A DNA stretch of 64,000 nucleotides from Prorocentrum cordatum (Eukaryota; Sar; Dinophyceae; Prorocentrales; Prorocentraceae), in NCBI GenBank assembly GCA_963575745.1, contig CAUYUJ010016891.1, forward strand, positions 152,144 through 216,143, read 5' to 3'. The notes beneath the pieces were generated by a model, which did no database searches, was not told where the DNA came from, and was given only the letters and a program-made list of their open reading frames with translations. Positions within the stretch are counted from its first letter, which is position 1. Each line of letters begins with the position of its first letter. Of this stretch, positions 48,409-58,089 are shown piece after piece. Made by a program: the position numbers and the translations under genes.

Positions 48409-48480
48409 CCGTCTATAGCTCAGTGGCAGGGCGTCAGTTTTGTAAACTGAAGGTCCTGTTCTCGATCTCCAGTGGAGGCT
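48409..48480 (+). tRNA. tRNA-Thr(UGU)-like sequence, degenerate
   Basis: Clear D arm (TAGCTCAGTGGCAGGGC, a good A box) and anticodon arm TCAGT-TTTGTAA-ACTGA with anticodon TGT. The variable loop and T arm are in register, but the T stem has two mismatches, the loop reads CTCGATC instead of TTCGATC, and the acceptor stem (CCGTCTA/TGGAGGC) has two mismatches. No T-run terminator follows. Probably a tRNA pseudogene or tRNA-derived SINE head, 12 bp after element Z. Confidence 0.55.
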
Positions 48481-49640
48481 ACGGGTACGCTGGCTACGGA
48501 GCAGGCAACGGAGCAGGCAGGCAGGCGCTCGTTGTCGTCCGATGTCTGCGCCCCGCGGCTTGGAGGCCACCCCGGGTATTTTGCGAGTGTTCTGCCCTCG
48601 TTTTGTCTGTGGGCGGCAGCCCGAGCAGGTGGCCTTTCCTGGTCCTCGTCGTTCCCCTCGCCCTCATGCGGGGCTTCCCCGAACAGTGCACAGCTACGGA
48701 CCCTGGCCTGTAACCCGCCTGGGCGCACCACATGCGTGGACAGTGTGACCGAGCGGCCCTCGGCGGCTAGCCCTGGGGGGAAGCGAGAAGGGGCGGGCTT
48801 TCTCAGAGGGCTCGGGAGGCCTCTGGCCTTCTGAGAAGCCCCGCCGCCCTTGTTCTCCCTTCCCCTTCCCCGGCGCGCCGCTGAGGTTGAGGCCAACTCC
48901 GACGGACGCGTGGTCGAGTCGCAGCGCACGGCCCCAGACGCAGTGCCGCGCAAACACGCCGCCACCGCGCTCGGGGCCGTTGCGCGGCAAGGCCGCAGCT
49001 CGGCACGGCACCGCCTCGGCTCTGCCTCGTCGGGGGCCTCGTCGGGGCCGAAGGGAGGACCGCCTTGGTGGGGGGGGGCAGCATTTTGGGGCCCCCTGGG
49101 CTCCCTTTCGGGCTCTCTCGGGGGCATCGTGGGGCCGTCTTTGCGGGGGCTGTCCTGGGCCATTTGGGGCCGTCTTGGGTGCGTCGTCAAGGGGTTCCCT
49201 CGGGAGGGCCGCCAGGGCGCCATCTTGGGAGCCTGAAGGTGGGGAGACGCCTCTTGGGGGTACCGCCTTCCCTCCCAGCTGTGGCTCCCTTGTTTCTGGA
49301 GGGCCACCAGGCCCTTCAGCCTGGAGGCTGCGGAGTGGCGCGGCCTGCCTGGTGCTTGCTGTGTGGCACGCCTCGGCGCGGTGCAGGGCCAGCTGTTGTT
49401 CCGCCAGGGGCACGCTCTCGGGGCAAAGCCAGGGCCCGGGAACGCAAGGCGCGGGAACGAGTGGCGGCGGATGACTCTGCAGTCCTTGCTGCGGCACGCC
49501 TCGGTGCGGTGCTGGGTCAGCGATTGGTCCGCCAGGGTCACGCACTCGGAGCAAAGCAGGGCCCTGGCACGCCAGGCGCGGCGGCGGATGCCTCTGCGGG
49601 AGCCAGTGTGCATCGAGCTGCGGCCAGACAGGATCTCCAC
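48420..49640 (-). CDS. 406-codon minus ORF of doubtful reality
   Basis: The longest frame in the window that is not a simple repeat. The first part (MEILSGRSSMHTGSRRG, SECVTLADQSLTQHRTEAC) looks protein-like. The later part crosses the G-rich tract 49080-49240, the hairpin 48797-48842 and the tRNA-like 48409-48480, so it cannot be one conserved protein. At most 49345-49800 on minus is coding; an upstream piece (DRDARNAAIFATLE/GTGAGT, 49680-49720) ends in an ideal donor. No family recognised. Confidence 0.25.
   Translation of the reverse strand: MEILSGRSSMHTGSRRGIRRRAWRARALLCSECVTLADQSLTQHRTEACRSKDCRVIRRHSFPRLAFPGPGFAPRACPWRNNSWPCTAPRRATQQAPGRPRHSAASRLKGLVALQKQGSHSWEGRRYPQEASPHLQAPKMAPWRPSRGNPLTTHPRRPQMAQDSPRKDGPTMPPREPEREPRGPQNAAPPHQGGPPFGPDEAPDEAEPRRCRAELRPCRATAPSAVAACLRGTASGAVRCDSTTRPSELASTSAARRGRGRENKGGGASQKARGLPSPLRKPAPSRFPPGLAAEGRSVTLSTHVVRPGGLQARVRSCALFGEAPHEGEGNDEDQERPPARAAAHRQNEGRTLAKYPGWPPSRGAQTSDDNERLPACSVACSVASVPVASTGDREQDLQFTKLTPCH
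48797..48842 (-). repeat. CTTCTCAGAAGGC hairpin repeat, copy 3 (inverted)
   Basis: GGGCTTTCTCAGAGGGCTCG and GGCCTTCTGAGAAGCCCC; reverse complement of the core at 1368 and 44023. Confidence 0.55.
49345..49615 (-). repeat. About 125-bp tandem duplication with coding character on minus
   Basis: Two diverged units encode ESVPLAEQQLALHRAEACHT and SECVTLADQSLTQHRTEACR on minus, in different frames, with a partial third unit to 49640. Confidence 0.5.
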
Positions 49641-49867
49641 CTTCCTAGGGCTCCAGTTTCTGGGTCACTCACCTCCAGGGTGGCGAAGATAGCCGCGTTT
49701 CGCGCATCGCGGTCCAGGCCAGAACTGCTGCCCTTCCAAAAGGTGGAGGGCGCGAGGGCGCGAGGGCGCAAAGACAACCGCGCGTGGCGCATCGCGGGGC
49801 TTGACGCGCGAAGCTGGGTGAGCCAGCTTACTCCAAATCCCTCATTCATCGACCCCCCCCTAATTAG

Positions 49868-51562
49868 CCTGGCGAAGAACCCAACCATATGCAGTTGTCA
49901 GTACCGCAGCTGCGGGTTTCATCTTCAATGGAACTCCCCATAGGATTACGGAACGTGTGAGGGGTGTGCCGAGATGGGTGCCACTGGGGCATTCGGCGAA
50001 ACTCCTTATGGGGACATGAAACACGCGCGGGGCGTGCCGACATGGGTGGCGGAAACGCATGTGCGGGCCGCCACTGGGGCCTCCAGTGGAGCTCCCTATG
50101 GGTCCCCGAAACATGATGCTGCTGCGGGGGGGGGGGGCCGGGATGGGTGGCGGAGACGCATGTAAGCGCCGCTACTGGGGCCTTCGGTGGAGCTCCCTAT
50201 GGGGCCACGAAGCGCGTGAGGGGTGTATTGGGATGTGTGGCGGGGACGCATGTGAGCGCCGCCACTGGGGCCTTCGGTGCAGCTCTCTATGGGGCCACGA
50301 AGCGTGTGATGGGTGTGCCGAAATGGGTGCGGTGGGCGCATGGGAGCGCAGCCACTGGGGCCTTCGCTGGAGCTCCCTATGGGGCCACGAAACGTGTGAG
50401 GGGTGTGCCGAATTGGGTGCGGTGGGCGCATGGGAGCGCAGCCACTGGGGCCTTCGCTGGAGCTCCCTATGGGGCCACGAAACGTGTGAGGGGTGTGCCG
50501 AAATCTGTGCGGTGGGCGCATGGGAGCGCAGCCACTGGGGCCTTCGCTGGAGCTCCCCATGGGACCACGAAACGTGTGAGGGTGTGCCGAAATGGGTGCG
50601 GTGGGCGCATGGGAGCGCAGCCACTGGGGCCTTCGCTGGAGCTCCCTATGGGGCCACGAAACGTGTGAGGGGTGTGCCGAAATGGGTGCGGTGGGCGCAT
50701 GGGAGCGCAGCCACTGGGGCCTTCGGTGGAGCTCCCTATGGGGCCACGAAACGTGTGAGGGGTGTGCCGAAATCTGTGCGGTGGGCGCATGGGAGCGCAG
50801 CCACTGGGGCCTTCGCTGGAGCTCCCTATGGGGCCACGAAACGTATGAGGGGTGTGCCGAAATGGGTGCGGTGGGCGCATGGGAGCGCAGCCACTGGGGC
50901 CTTCGCTGGAGCTCCCTATGGGGCCACGAAACGTGTGAGGGGTGTGCAGAAATGGGTGCGGCGGGCGCATGGGAGCGCAGCCACTGGGGCCTTCGCTGGA
51001 GCTCCCTATGGGGCCACGAAACGTGTGAGGGGTGTGCCGAAATGGGTGCGGCGGGCGCATGGGAGCGCAGCCACTGGGGCCTTCGCTGGAGCTCCCTATG
51101 GGGCCACGAAACGTGTGAGGGGTGTGCCGAAATGGTGCGGTGGGCGCATGGGAGCGCAGCCACTGGGGCCTTCGCTGGAGCTCCCTATGGGGCCTCCCGG
51201 CATGGGAGCTGAGGGGGCCACGAACGTGTGAGGGGTGTGCCGGCGGGCGCATGGGAGCGCAGCCACTGGGGCCTTCGGTGGAGCTCCCTATGGGGCCACG
51301 AAAGGGGTGTGCCGAAATGGGATGAGCCACTGGGGCCATGGGGCTGGGGGGTGCGGGGTGCGGTGGGCGCATGGGAGCGCAGCCACTGGGGCCTTCGGTG
51401 GAGCTCCCTATGGGGCCACGAAACGTGTGAGGGGTGTGCCGAAGTGGGTGTGGCTGACGCATGCGGGCGGTGGCAGGAGGGAGGGGGGCAGCGGGAGGAG
51501 GAGTGAACGCGGGGCGCTGTCTCTTCAAAACGAGGACCCAACACCACAGGATGGTTTGGAAA
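49868..51562 (+). repeat. GGAGCTCCCTATGGGGCCACG satellite cassette, array 2
   Basis: Leader CCTGGCGAAGAACCCAACCA, TATGCAGTTGT; then about 17 units, mostly exactly 90 bp (GAGCGCAGCCACTGGGGCC, TTCGCTGGAGCTCCCTATGG, GCCACGAAACGTGTGAGGGG, TGTGCCGAAATGGGTGCGG); tail AACGCGGGGCGCTGTCTCTT, CAAAACGAGGACCCAACACC, ACAGGATGGTTTGG. Leader and tail are shared with array 1. The 390-codon frames are artefacts of the 30-codon period. Confidence 0.9.
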
Positions 51563-51699
51563 AAACCAGACCCCACTCCAAATGCGACCTAAAATTCCGG
51601 CCCCCCTTTTCGACGGAGCGCCTTAATAAACCGGACCCCCCCAGTTACAAAAAAAGGCGCCGTACAAAACCGGACCTGGGCGACTATTAATACGGGATT

Positions 51700-51860
51700 T
51701 TGAGTATTGAGGTTTGGCATGGTCGCCGCGCCCCAGGTGTACCGGGACTCTGCCACGATCTTTTTGGGCCGCAAGAAGTTGTCGCTGAACTTGGTGCCGC
51801 CGACGCAGCCGGAGATGATTGCCATTCAACCACTTGGCAGTACGGATTCGGACCTCCTCG
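51700..51860 (-). CDS. Exon of unknown gene (minus favoured)
   Basis: On minus, ATG at 51825 preceded by an in-frame TGA opens MAIISGCVGGTKFSDNFLRP then KKIVAESRYTWGAATMPNLN, with about 90 percent of codons ending in G or C, mostly C. Below about 51707 the frame enters AT-rich sequence and is probably intron. The plus strand is also a good frame (MVAAPQVYRDSATIFLGRKK), so strand is not certain. No family recognised. 51563-51700 to the left is unremarkable. Confidence 0.4.
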
Positions 51861-51934
51861 GCCGTGCCCGTTGTTCTACGCTGCATTTCCGGGTGACCTT
51901 GCTCGTCTTGCAGATAGCATTGTTTCATCTATCC

Positions 51935-52030
51935 GACGTGGTTTTGATGTGGATTCGACGTGCATTCGGCGTGTATTCTACGCGGATTCGACGTTGATTT
52001 TACGCGGTTTCAACGCGAACAGTTCTGCGA
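51935..52030 (+). repeat. GATTCGACGTGGATT short tandem repeat
   Basis: Five or six degenerate 15-17 bp units (GATTCGACGTGCATTCGGCG-like). Confidence 0.6.
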
Positions 52031-52054
52031 TAAGACAGACACGGTCCCCCGAAG

Positions 52055-52252
52055 ATGCAACGTAACCTGATTTATCTTTTTGCGGTTGCAGCTCATTGCG
52101 CTTCCGTTGCCTCGTTCTCGGCCTGCGCAGGTTTCCTGCACAACATCTTTTCGTGCTCTGGACTCTGGACCAGCGTCTTAATTCTAGACGCTCCGCGTGA
52201 GCCCACCAGCGAGAGGATCCCGCGCTCTAGTTTGCTGCTCGCTGTAAATTAG
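52055..52252 (+). CDS. Short hydrophobic ORF, doubtful
   Basis: ATG at 52055 gives MQRNLIYLFAVAAHCASVAS with a signal-peptide-like start and a stop at 52250-52252 (65 residues). An acceptor-like TTTGCGGTTGCAG lies inside it at 52081-52093, so part may be intron. 52260-52400 shows nothing. Confidence 0.2.
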   Translation: MQRNLIYLFAVAAHCASVASFSACAGFLHNIFSCSGLWTSVLILDAPREPTSERIPRSSLLLAVN

Positions 52253-52419
52253 TAAGGATCGCGCCCCGGACTTACCGACCCGCCGCCTGCGCCTTCGCTT
52301 GCGGCCGCGACCAAAAAAGTGAGCCCACCAGCCCATCTAGAAACGATGCCCATGCGAGCTGCCCTGATCAAGCAGGTGAGGGAGCACGCAGTGGAATAAA
52401 GGCTTGGAAGCCGTCATGC

Positions 52420-52595
52420 ACGAAGAGGGGGAGGACGGAGAAGGAACCAGAGGAGGGGAAAGGGGAGGATGGAGGAGGGAGGAGGGGGGAGGGAGAAGGA
52501 GGAGTACGATGAGGCGGATGAGGAAGAGGGGGAGGAGGAGGAGGAGGAGGAGGAGAAGGAGGAGGAGGAGGAGGAGGAGGGCGAGCAGAAAGGCC
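52420..52595. repeat. (GGA)n array
   Basis: GGA/GGGA array. Confidence 0.9.
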
Positions 52596-52599
52596 AGAG

Positions 52600-53120
52600 G
52601 TCTCTTGGATGCCTCTCGGATTTTCTTCGGACGTCTCTTGAGAGCTTCTTGTAGGCCTCTTGGGACTTTTTCCGGGTCTCGTGGTGGTCCCGGGGGCCTG
52701 TTGAAGTCTTGGGTGTCTCGGGGGAGCCTCTTCGGGTCTCTTCAGGGTCTCTTGGGAGTCTCTCAGGGGCCTCCTGGAGGCATCTTGGTGGCATTTTGGA
52801 GGCCTCTTGGGGCCTCCTGGGCGCTTCTTGTGACCCTCTTGGGGCATTCTTGGGATTCTCGGGGGCCATCTGAAGGTCATTTTTGACAAGATCGATCAAT
52901 CAAGGGACCGTAGTAAATTAGCCCCCCCCCCCCGCCAGGAGGCCTTCTCGTCGAGTCCTCTTGGGGCGTCTTGGGTGCCTCTGGGGGGCCTCTTGGGGCC
53001 TCCTGGGGCTCTCTTGGGAGCCTCTTCGGGGCATCTTGGGGGCCTCTTGTGGCCTCCTGGGCACCTCTTGGGGCACCCTCGGGAGCCTCGGGGGCCATCT
53101 TGGGGCCATCTCGGAGGAGA
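52600..53120 (+). repeat. GGCCTCTTGGGGCC-type repeat
   Basis: Degenerate units as at 30200, in two blocks separated by ATTTTTGACAAGATCGATCA (52877-52896) and ending with a similar GGAGGAGATCGATCAAAGGA (53112-53131), so the block itself is duplicated. Confidence 0.75.
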
Positions 53121-53284
53121 TCGATCAAAGGAGGGCGGCTCCTTAATCAAGGCCCCCCCCAGACACCAAAATATGGCCAAACCCTACTACCCCCCCTAGC
53201 GTGGACTAGCCACTTAACGTCCCCGGCCTGCGCGGAATGGGCGTGGCACTTTCATTCTGGTGACACGCTCGTCTCGAAATGATG

Positions 53285-54310
53285 CTCCGGCCTGTGCGTG
53301 GGCCAGTTCTCTGATTGCAAACGTTGTTGTCGCTTAGGCGCCAGCAGCGACATCCTTTATTGAGCATGTCGTTTTCGCCTGTGCGTGGGCCACATGCCTG
53401 ATCGACAATGTTGCTGTCGCCTAGGCGCTGGAAGCATCCTTCATTGAGCACGTCCTTCTCGCCTTGGCGCTGGTCACATCTCTGATGATACATGTTGCTG
53501 TAGCCCAGGCGCTGGCGACATCCTTCGTTCTCGCCTGCGCGTGGGCCACACGTCTGATTGGGCATGTTGCTGTCGCCTCGACGCCAGCGACATCCTTCAT
53601 TGAGCGCGGCGTTCTCGCCGTAGCGCCGGACACATCTCTGATGATAATTGTTACTATGGCCTTGGCGCCGGCGCCATCTTTCATTGAGCATGTCGTTCTC
53701 GCCTTGGTGCTGGCTGCATCTCTGATTGAAAACGGTGCTGTTGCCGTGGCGCCGGCGACATCTTTCATTGAGGATGTCGTTCTCGCCTTGGCGCTGGCCA
53801 CACCATTGATTAAGAGTGTTGCTGTAGCCTGAACGCTGGCGATATCCTCATTCTCGCCTTGGCGCTGGCCACATGTGTGATTGACTGTTTTGCTGTCGCC
53901 TCGGCGCCAGCAGCGACATCTTCCATTGAGCGTGTTGTTATCGCCTTCGCGCCGGCCATACCTCTGATGATAAATGTTGCTGTGGCCTTAGCACCAGCAA
54001 CATCCTTCATTGAGCATGACGTTCTCGCTGTGGTGCTGGCCACATCTGGTGGACAATGGCGCTTTCGTTCAGGCGCCGGCCGCGCGCATGATTGCGATTC
54101 TTGTTCTCGCCTCAGCGCGGGCCGCGCTCTCGATTCGGATTGCTGCTCTCGCTTGGCGCTGGTCGAAACCATTAGCGACTGCTCTTATCTCCTCTGCCGC
54201 TTCGGCGCCTGCCGCACCCTTGATTGGAAATACCGTTCTCACCTTGATTATTGTGCCACCGCTGGTGCGCCCACCACATCTTGATTGCGAACACCGTTCT
54301 CGCCACAGGG
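53285..54310. repeat. 84-bp tandem repeat, open on both strands
   Basis: About twelve units (some half units of about 42 bp) with CATCCTTCATTGAGCATG, TCGTTCTCGCCTTGGCGCTG, GCCACATCTCTGATTGA and ATGTTGCTGTCGCC. The period is 28 codons. Minus peptides repeat KARTTCSMKDVAGAKATAT and IIRDVAS; plus peptides repeat LALATSFIEHVVLAL. No family recognised and no start, stop or splice evidence. Confidence 0.85.
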
Positions 54311-54399
54311 GAAGACGCAGTCTCACAAGCCTGTGGGCTGCACAGGCAGGATTCCAGATCACGGCCCCATCCGCGGCCAGTTTGGTGCAACGGTGCCAC

Positions 54400-54630
54400 T
54401 TGGGCCTCTTCGCATTGTGCTACTGGTTATCGTAGTGCTGGTGCTGCTGGTGCAGCTGGCAGTGCTGCGCCCGGTGCTGCTGTTCTCCGTCGTGCTGGTC
54501 GCAGTGGTACTGCATCCAGTGATGCGCTCCTCACGCTGGTACTCCTCGTTGCGCTTGTGCTGCTGCGCGTAGTGCTGCTGCTTCCCGTCGTCGTCGGTGG
54601 TGGTGGTCGTCATCGTCGTCGGTGGTGGTT
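54400..54630. repeat. GTGCTGCTGGTGC low-complexity tract
   Basis: Degenerate GTGCTG/GTCGTC repeat reading as a Leu/Val-rich frame. Confidence 0.6.
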
Positions 54631-54714
54631 CTTTTTCCCCTAATCCAGCTGCCTCCAGCAATTCTGCCACCGTGCCAGCGCAGCATTCTGGGTGGCAGCT
54701 ACTCGAGAAGGCAA

Positions 54715-55290
54715 GGGGGCCTGCTGGGGGCCCCTTAGGACAGAAGGGTCGAATTTTGGGTTCGTGTTCCCACTCTTGGGCTCTTGTTGGGGCCGTCTTA
54801 TGTGGGCGCCTCTTGGGCCGTCTTGGAGTCCTCTTGGGTCGCCTTGGAGTTCTACTTGGGGCCTCCTGAGCCGTCTCGGGGAAGTGTTGGGGTCCTGTTG
54901 GGCAGTCTTGGAGCGTCGGAAGCTCGAAAAGGCGAGAACACCACAAGCATTAAACAAGCGGGGGAACATCAATGGTTTTTGCCTCTCGGGGTCCTCTAGG
55001 AGGCCTCGTTTGGCCCCCTTGGGGCCTTCTGAGGCCTCCTGTGGCGGAAGGCTCCAACTGTTGGTTCGTGTTCACCCTCTTGTACCCTTCTTGGGGTCGT
55101 CTTCGGGCCCTCTTGGGCATTCTTGAGCGCCTCTTGGGCCGTCTTGGAGCCGTCTTGGGCCGTCTTGGAGCACTCTTAGGGGCCTTCTCTTGGGCCGTCT
55201 TGGGGCAGTCCTGGTGGCCTCTTGGGTCGCTTTGGGACTTTGGAAGCTCGAACCGGCGAGAACTCTAAAAGCATTGACACAGCGAAGGAA
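54715..55290 (+). repeat. GGCCTCTTGGGGCC cassettes, copies 3 and 4 in tandem
   Basis: Two consecutive units: GGTTCGTGTTCCCACTCTTG to CTCGAAAAGGCGAGAACACC, AACATCAATGGTTTTTGCC; then GTTGGTTCGTGTTCACCCTC to CTCGAACCGGCGAGAACTC, AACATCCAATGATCG. The spacing is about 330 bp. Confidence 0.8.
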
Positions 55291-55294
55291 CAGA

Positions 55295-56385
55295 ACATCC
55301 AATGATCGTTTTCTTATTTTTTGTTTTGCCGATCAGCGCGGGCCCTCGCCCCCCCCCCCCTCCCCTCCCCTGGAGTGGATCTTGGCTATTTTTGGCGCCT
55401 GTTTCGAGCAGGTGGAGTCCCTCCCCCATAGGACGCAGTGCTGCAAAAAGTCGCACTAAGCAGAGGTCCAGAGCCAGACCCCCCCCCTCCCCCCCTTTTC
55501 GCTCGATGTCGAAAGGCCGCACAAGAACACGCTTACTCATGGTTTCTGCCCCTCGAGGCTCTCTCGGGACGCCTCGACGGCCTCGTGGGCCGTCTTGGGG
55601 CCATTTGGGGCCGTCTTGAGGCCAACGCGGCCTGTCCTGAAGCGCTGTTGGGCCGTCTTGGAGGCATCTGGGCCTCGGGAGCGCGAACCTGTGGTTTCTG
55701 CAAGAGTTTCTGGTCCCGGGAGGGGGCGATGCGTGCGGCTGGGTGCGAGGAGAGGGGGGGTTGGCCCTTAGAACATTGCCAGAACCCGACCAGACAGACC
55801 TTGAGATTCTTCCGCGCCTCCACGTGCACAAGGCACTGTGGGATCCTGTTCCATCGACGAGTGAGCGTTAGATTTCATGCCCCGTCCGCCTGCTCGACTG
55901 AACACCCGCCCGTCGCCTCCGTCGTTGCCGTCGTCGACGTCGTTTGCTGGCGAATCGGAGGCGAGAGGAATCCCATCGATTTTCAGTTTCATCGAAGCGG
56001 GCGGGGGGGCAGGGAAGGGGAGGGGCCGGTTCCGGAGAGGCGAGGGAGAGATTTTCGGAGGGTGAGGGTCCCGGTTCCAAGGGGGTCGGGGGGTTGCACC
56101 AATGCAGCGTGCATAGAAGTCGATCTCTCTGATATTCCGATGATCTGATGCGACCCGATGCTCGCGTTGGGCAGCCGCGCTCCGCGATCTTCTGCCCTTC
56201 CGCCTGCTGCGAGCCCACCCTCGTAGAATCAGAAGCTGCTGCCGAAGTTGAAAGCCCGGATCGGCTTCACAAAAGGTTGACCCGACCAGTGTCGTGAGGC
56301 ATCGGCCAGCCGCCTGTCCAGGGGCGGCTGCCGCATCTTGCCCGCGCCAGCGAAGCAGAGCATGTCGAGCGCACAGGGGCCGTTC
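55295..56385. other. Mixed sequence without a supported gene
   Basis: 55555-55690 is another GGCCGTCTTGGGG block; 55798-55850 carries the cassette right flank also seen at 30965. The remainder, including C-runs at 55350 and 55480, shows no recognised gene. Confidence 0.45.
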
Positions 56386-56389
56386 GATC

Positions 56390-56590
56390 GAACGTGCCTA
56401 TCGTCATGCCGATTGGATTCCGATCTTCCAGCGGTCCGATGCGGTTCGATGCTTGCATGGAGCTGTCCTGCATCTTGGCGTGGCGAATCCGATTCGATCT
56501 CGACCCCGTGCCGATGCGGCCTCGATCTGGCGCGCGTTCCGATTCGGGCCGATTTCCCCGTTCGATGTTGGCTGATCCTGACGGGAGGAG
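56390..56590 (+). repeat. CCGATTCGATG interspersed repeat, copy 2
   Basis: GCCGATTGGATTCCGATC, GTCCGATGCGGTTCGATGC, AATCCGATTCGATCTCGACC, TTCGATGTTGGCTGATCC; related to 8335-8545. Confidence 0.5.
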
Positions 56591-56734
56591 CCGTTCGATC
56601 GGAAATGCAGGCGGGGAAGCCGCGCTGACGGGGAAGCGCGCGAGCCCGCGAGGACAGCGACGACAGCGACGGTCACCCAGGGCTGCAGCCAAAGCCGCGG
56701 GCAGGACAGGTGGGGGGCCAGGATAGTCAGGGAT

Positions 56735-56740
56735 GAGGAC

Positions 56741-56824
<84 letters not shown>

Positions 56825-57496
56825 ATGATGATGATTATGGTGATGATGCTGATGATGATGCTGATGATGATGATGATGGTGATGATGATGACGACGACGA
56901 TGGCGATGGTGAGCCGATGATGGTGGTGGTGATGATGCTGCTGATGATGGTGGTGACACTCATGATGATTATGATGATGCTGATGATGATGACGATGGTG
57001 CTGCTGCTGATGATGGTGACGATGATGATGATGGTGGTAGTGGTGGTGGTGGTGATGGTGATGGTTTATGATGATGATGCTGATGGTGATGATGACGAGG
57101 AGGTGACGGGAACATAGACGAGCATCGTGAGGGCACGGATGATGCTGATGATGCTGATGATGATGATGATTATGATGATGATGATGTTGATGTTGATGAC
57201 GATGCTGATGATGATGCTGATGCTGATGATGACGATGATGATCATATTATTGATGATTCTAGAAGTGATGATGATGATCAAGATGCTGATGATGATGATC
57301 GTCATCATGATAATGATGCTGATAATGCTGACGCTAACGACGACGATGATGATGATGAGGATGGTGATGATGATGACGATGACGATGATGGTGATGGTGA
57401 TGATGATGCTGCTGATGATGGTGAATATGATGATGATGATGATGATGATAGTGATGCGGATGATGATGGTGATGTTGATGCTGATGATGGTGATTG

Positions 57497-57544
<48 letters not shown>

Positions 57545-57551
57545 CGCTAAC

Positions 57552-57601
<50 letters not shown>

Positions 57602-57924
57602 GGATGATGATGATGATGGTGATGGTGATGGTGATGGTGATGGTGATGATGATGATGAGGATGAGGATGAGGATGAGGATGATGATGATTATGATGATGT
57701 TGGTGCTGATGCTGATGACGATGAAGATCATGATAACGATGCTGATGTTGGTGCTGATACTGATGATGCTGTTGTTGCTGAGATGATGACGATGATAATG
57801 AGGGTGGTGGTGCTGATTCTGCGGGTAATGATGGATGATGTTGATACTTATGATGGTGATGATGACGAGGAGGAGGAGGAGGAGGATGAGGTGATCGGAC
57901 AACGGGCGAGCATCGTGCGGGCAC

Positions 57925-57962
<38 letters not shown>

Positions 57963-58053
57963 CTGATGATGATGATGATGATGATGCTGATGATGATGAT
58001 GATGATGCTGATTAGGATTATGACATGGATTATGATGATGATGACGCTGACGC

Positions 58054-58089
<36 letters not shown>

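Noticed and set aside
48420-49640. A single 406-residue protein
   Set aside because: The frame runs through a hairpin repeat, a G-rich repeat and a tRNA-like sequence; at most its first part could be coding.
50059-51231. 390-codon ORF with regular 30-residue repeats
   Set aside because: The satellite period is exactly 90 bp, so several frames on both strands stay open; leader and tail show it is a repeat cassette.
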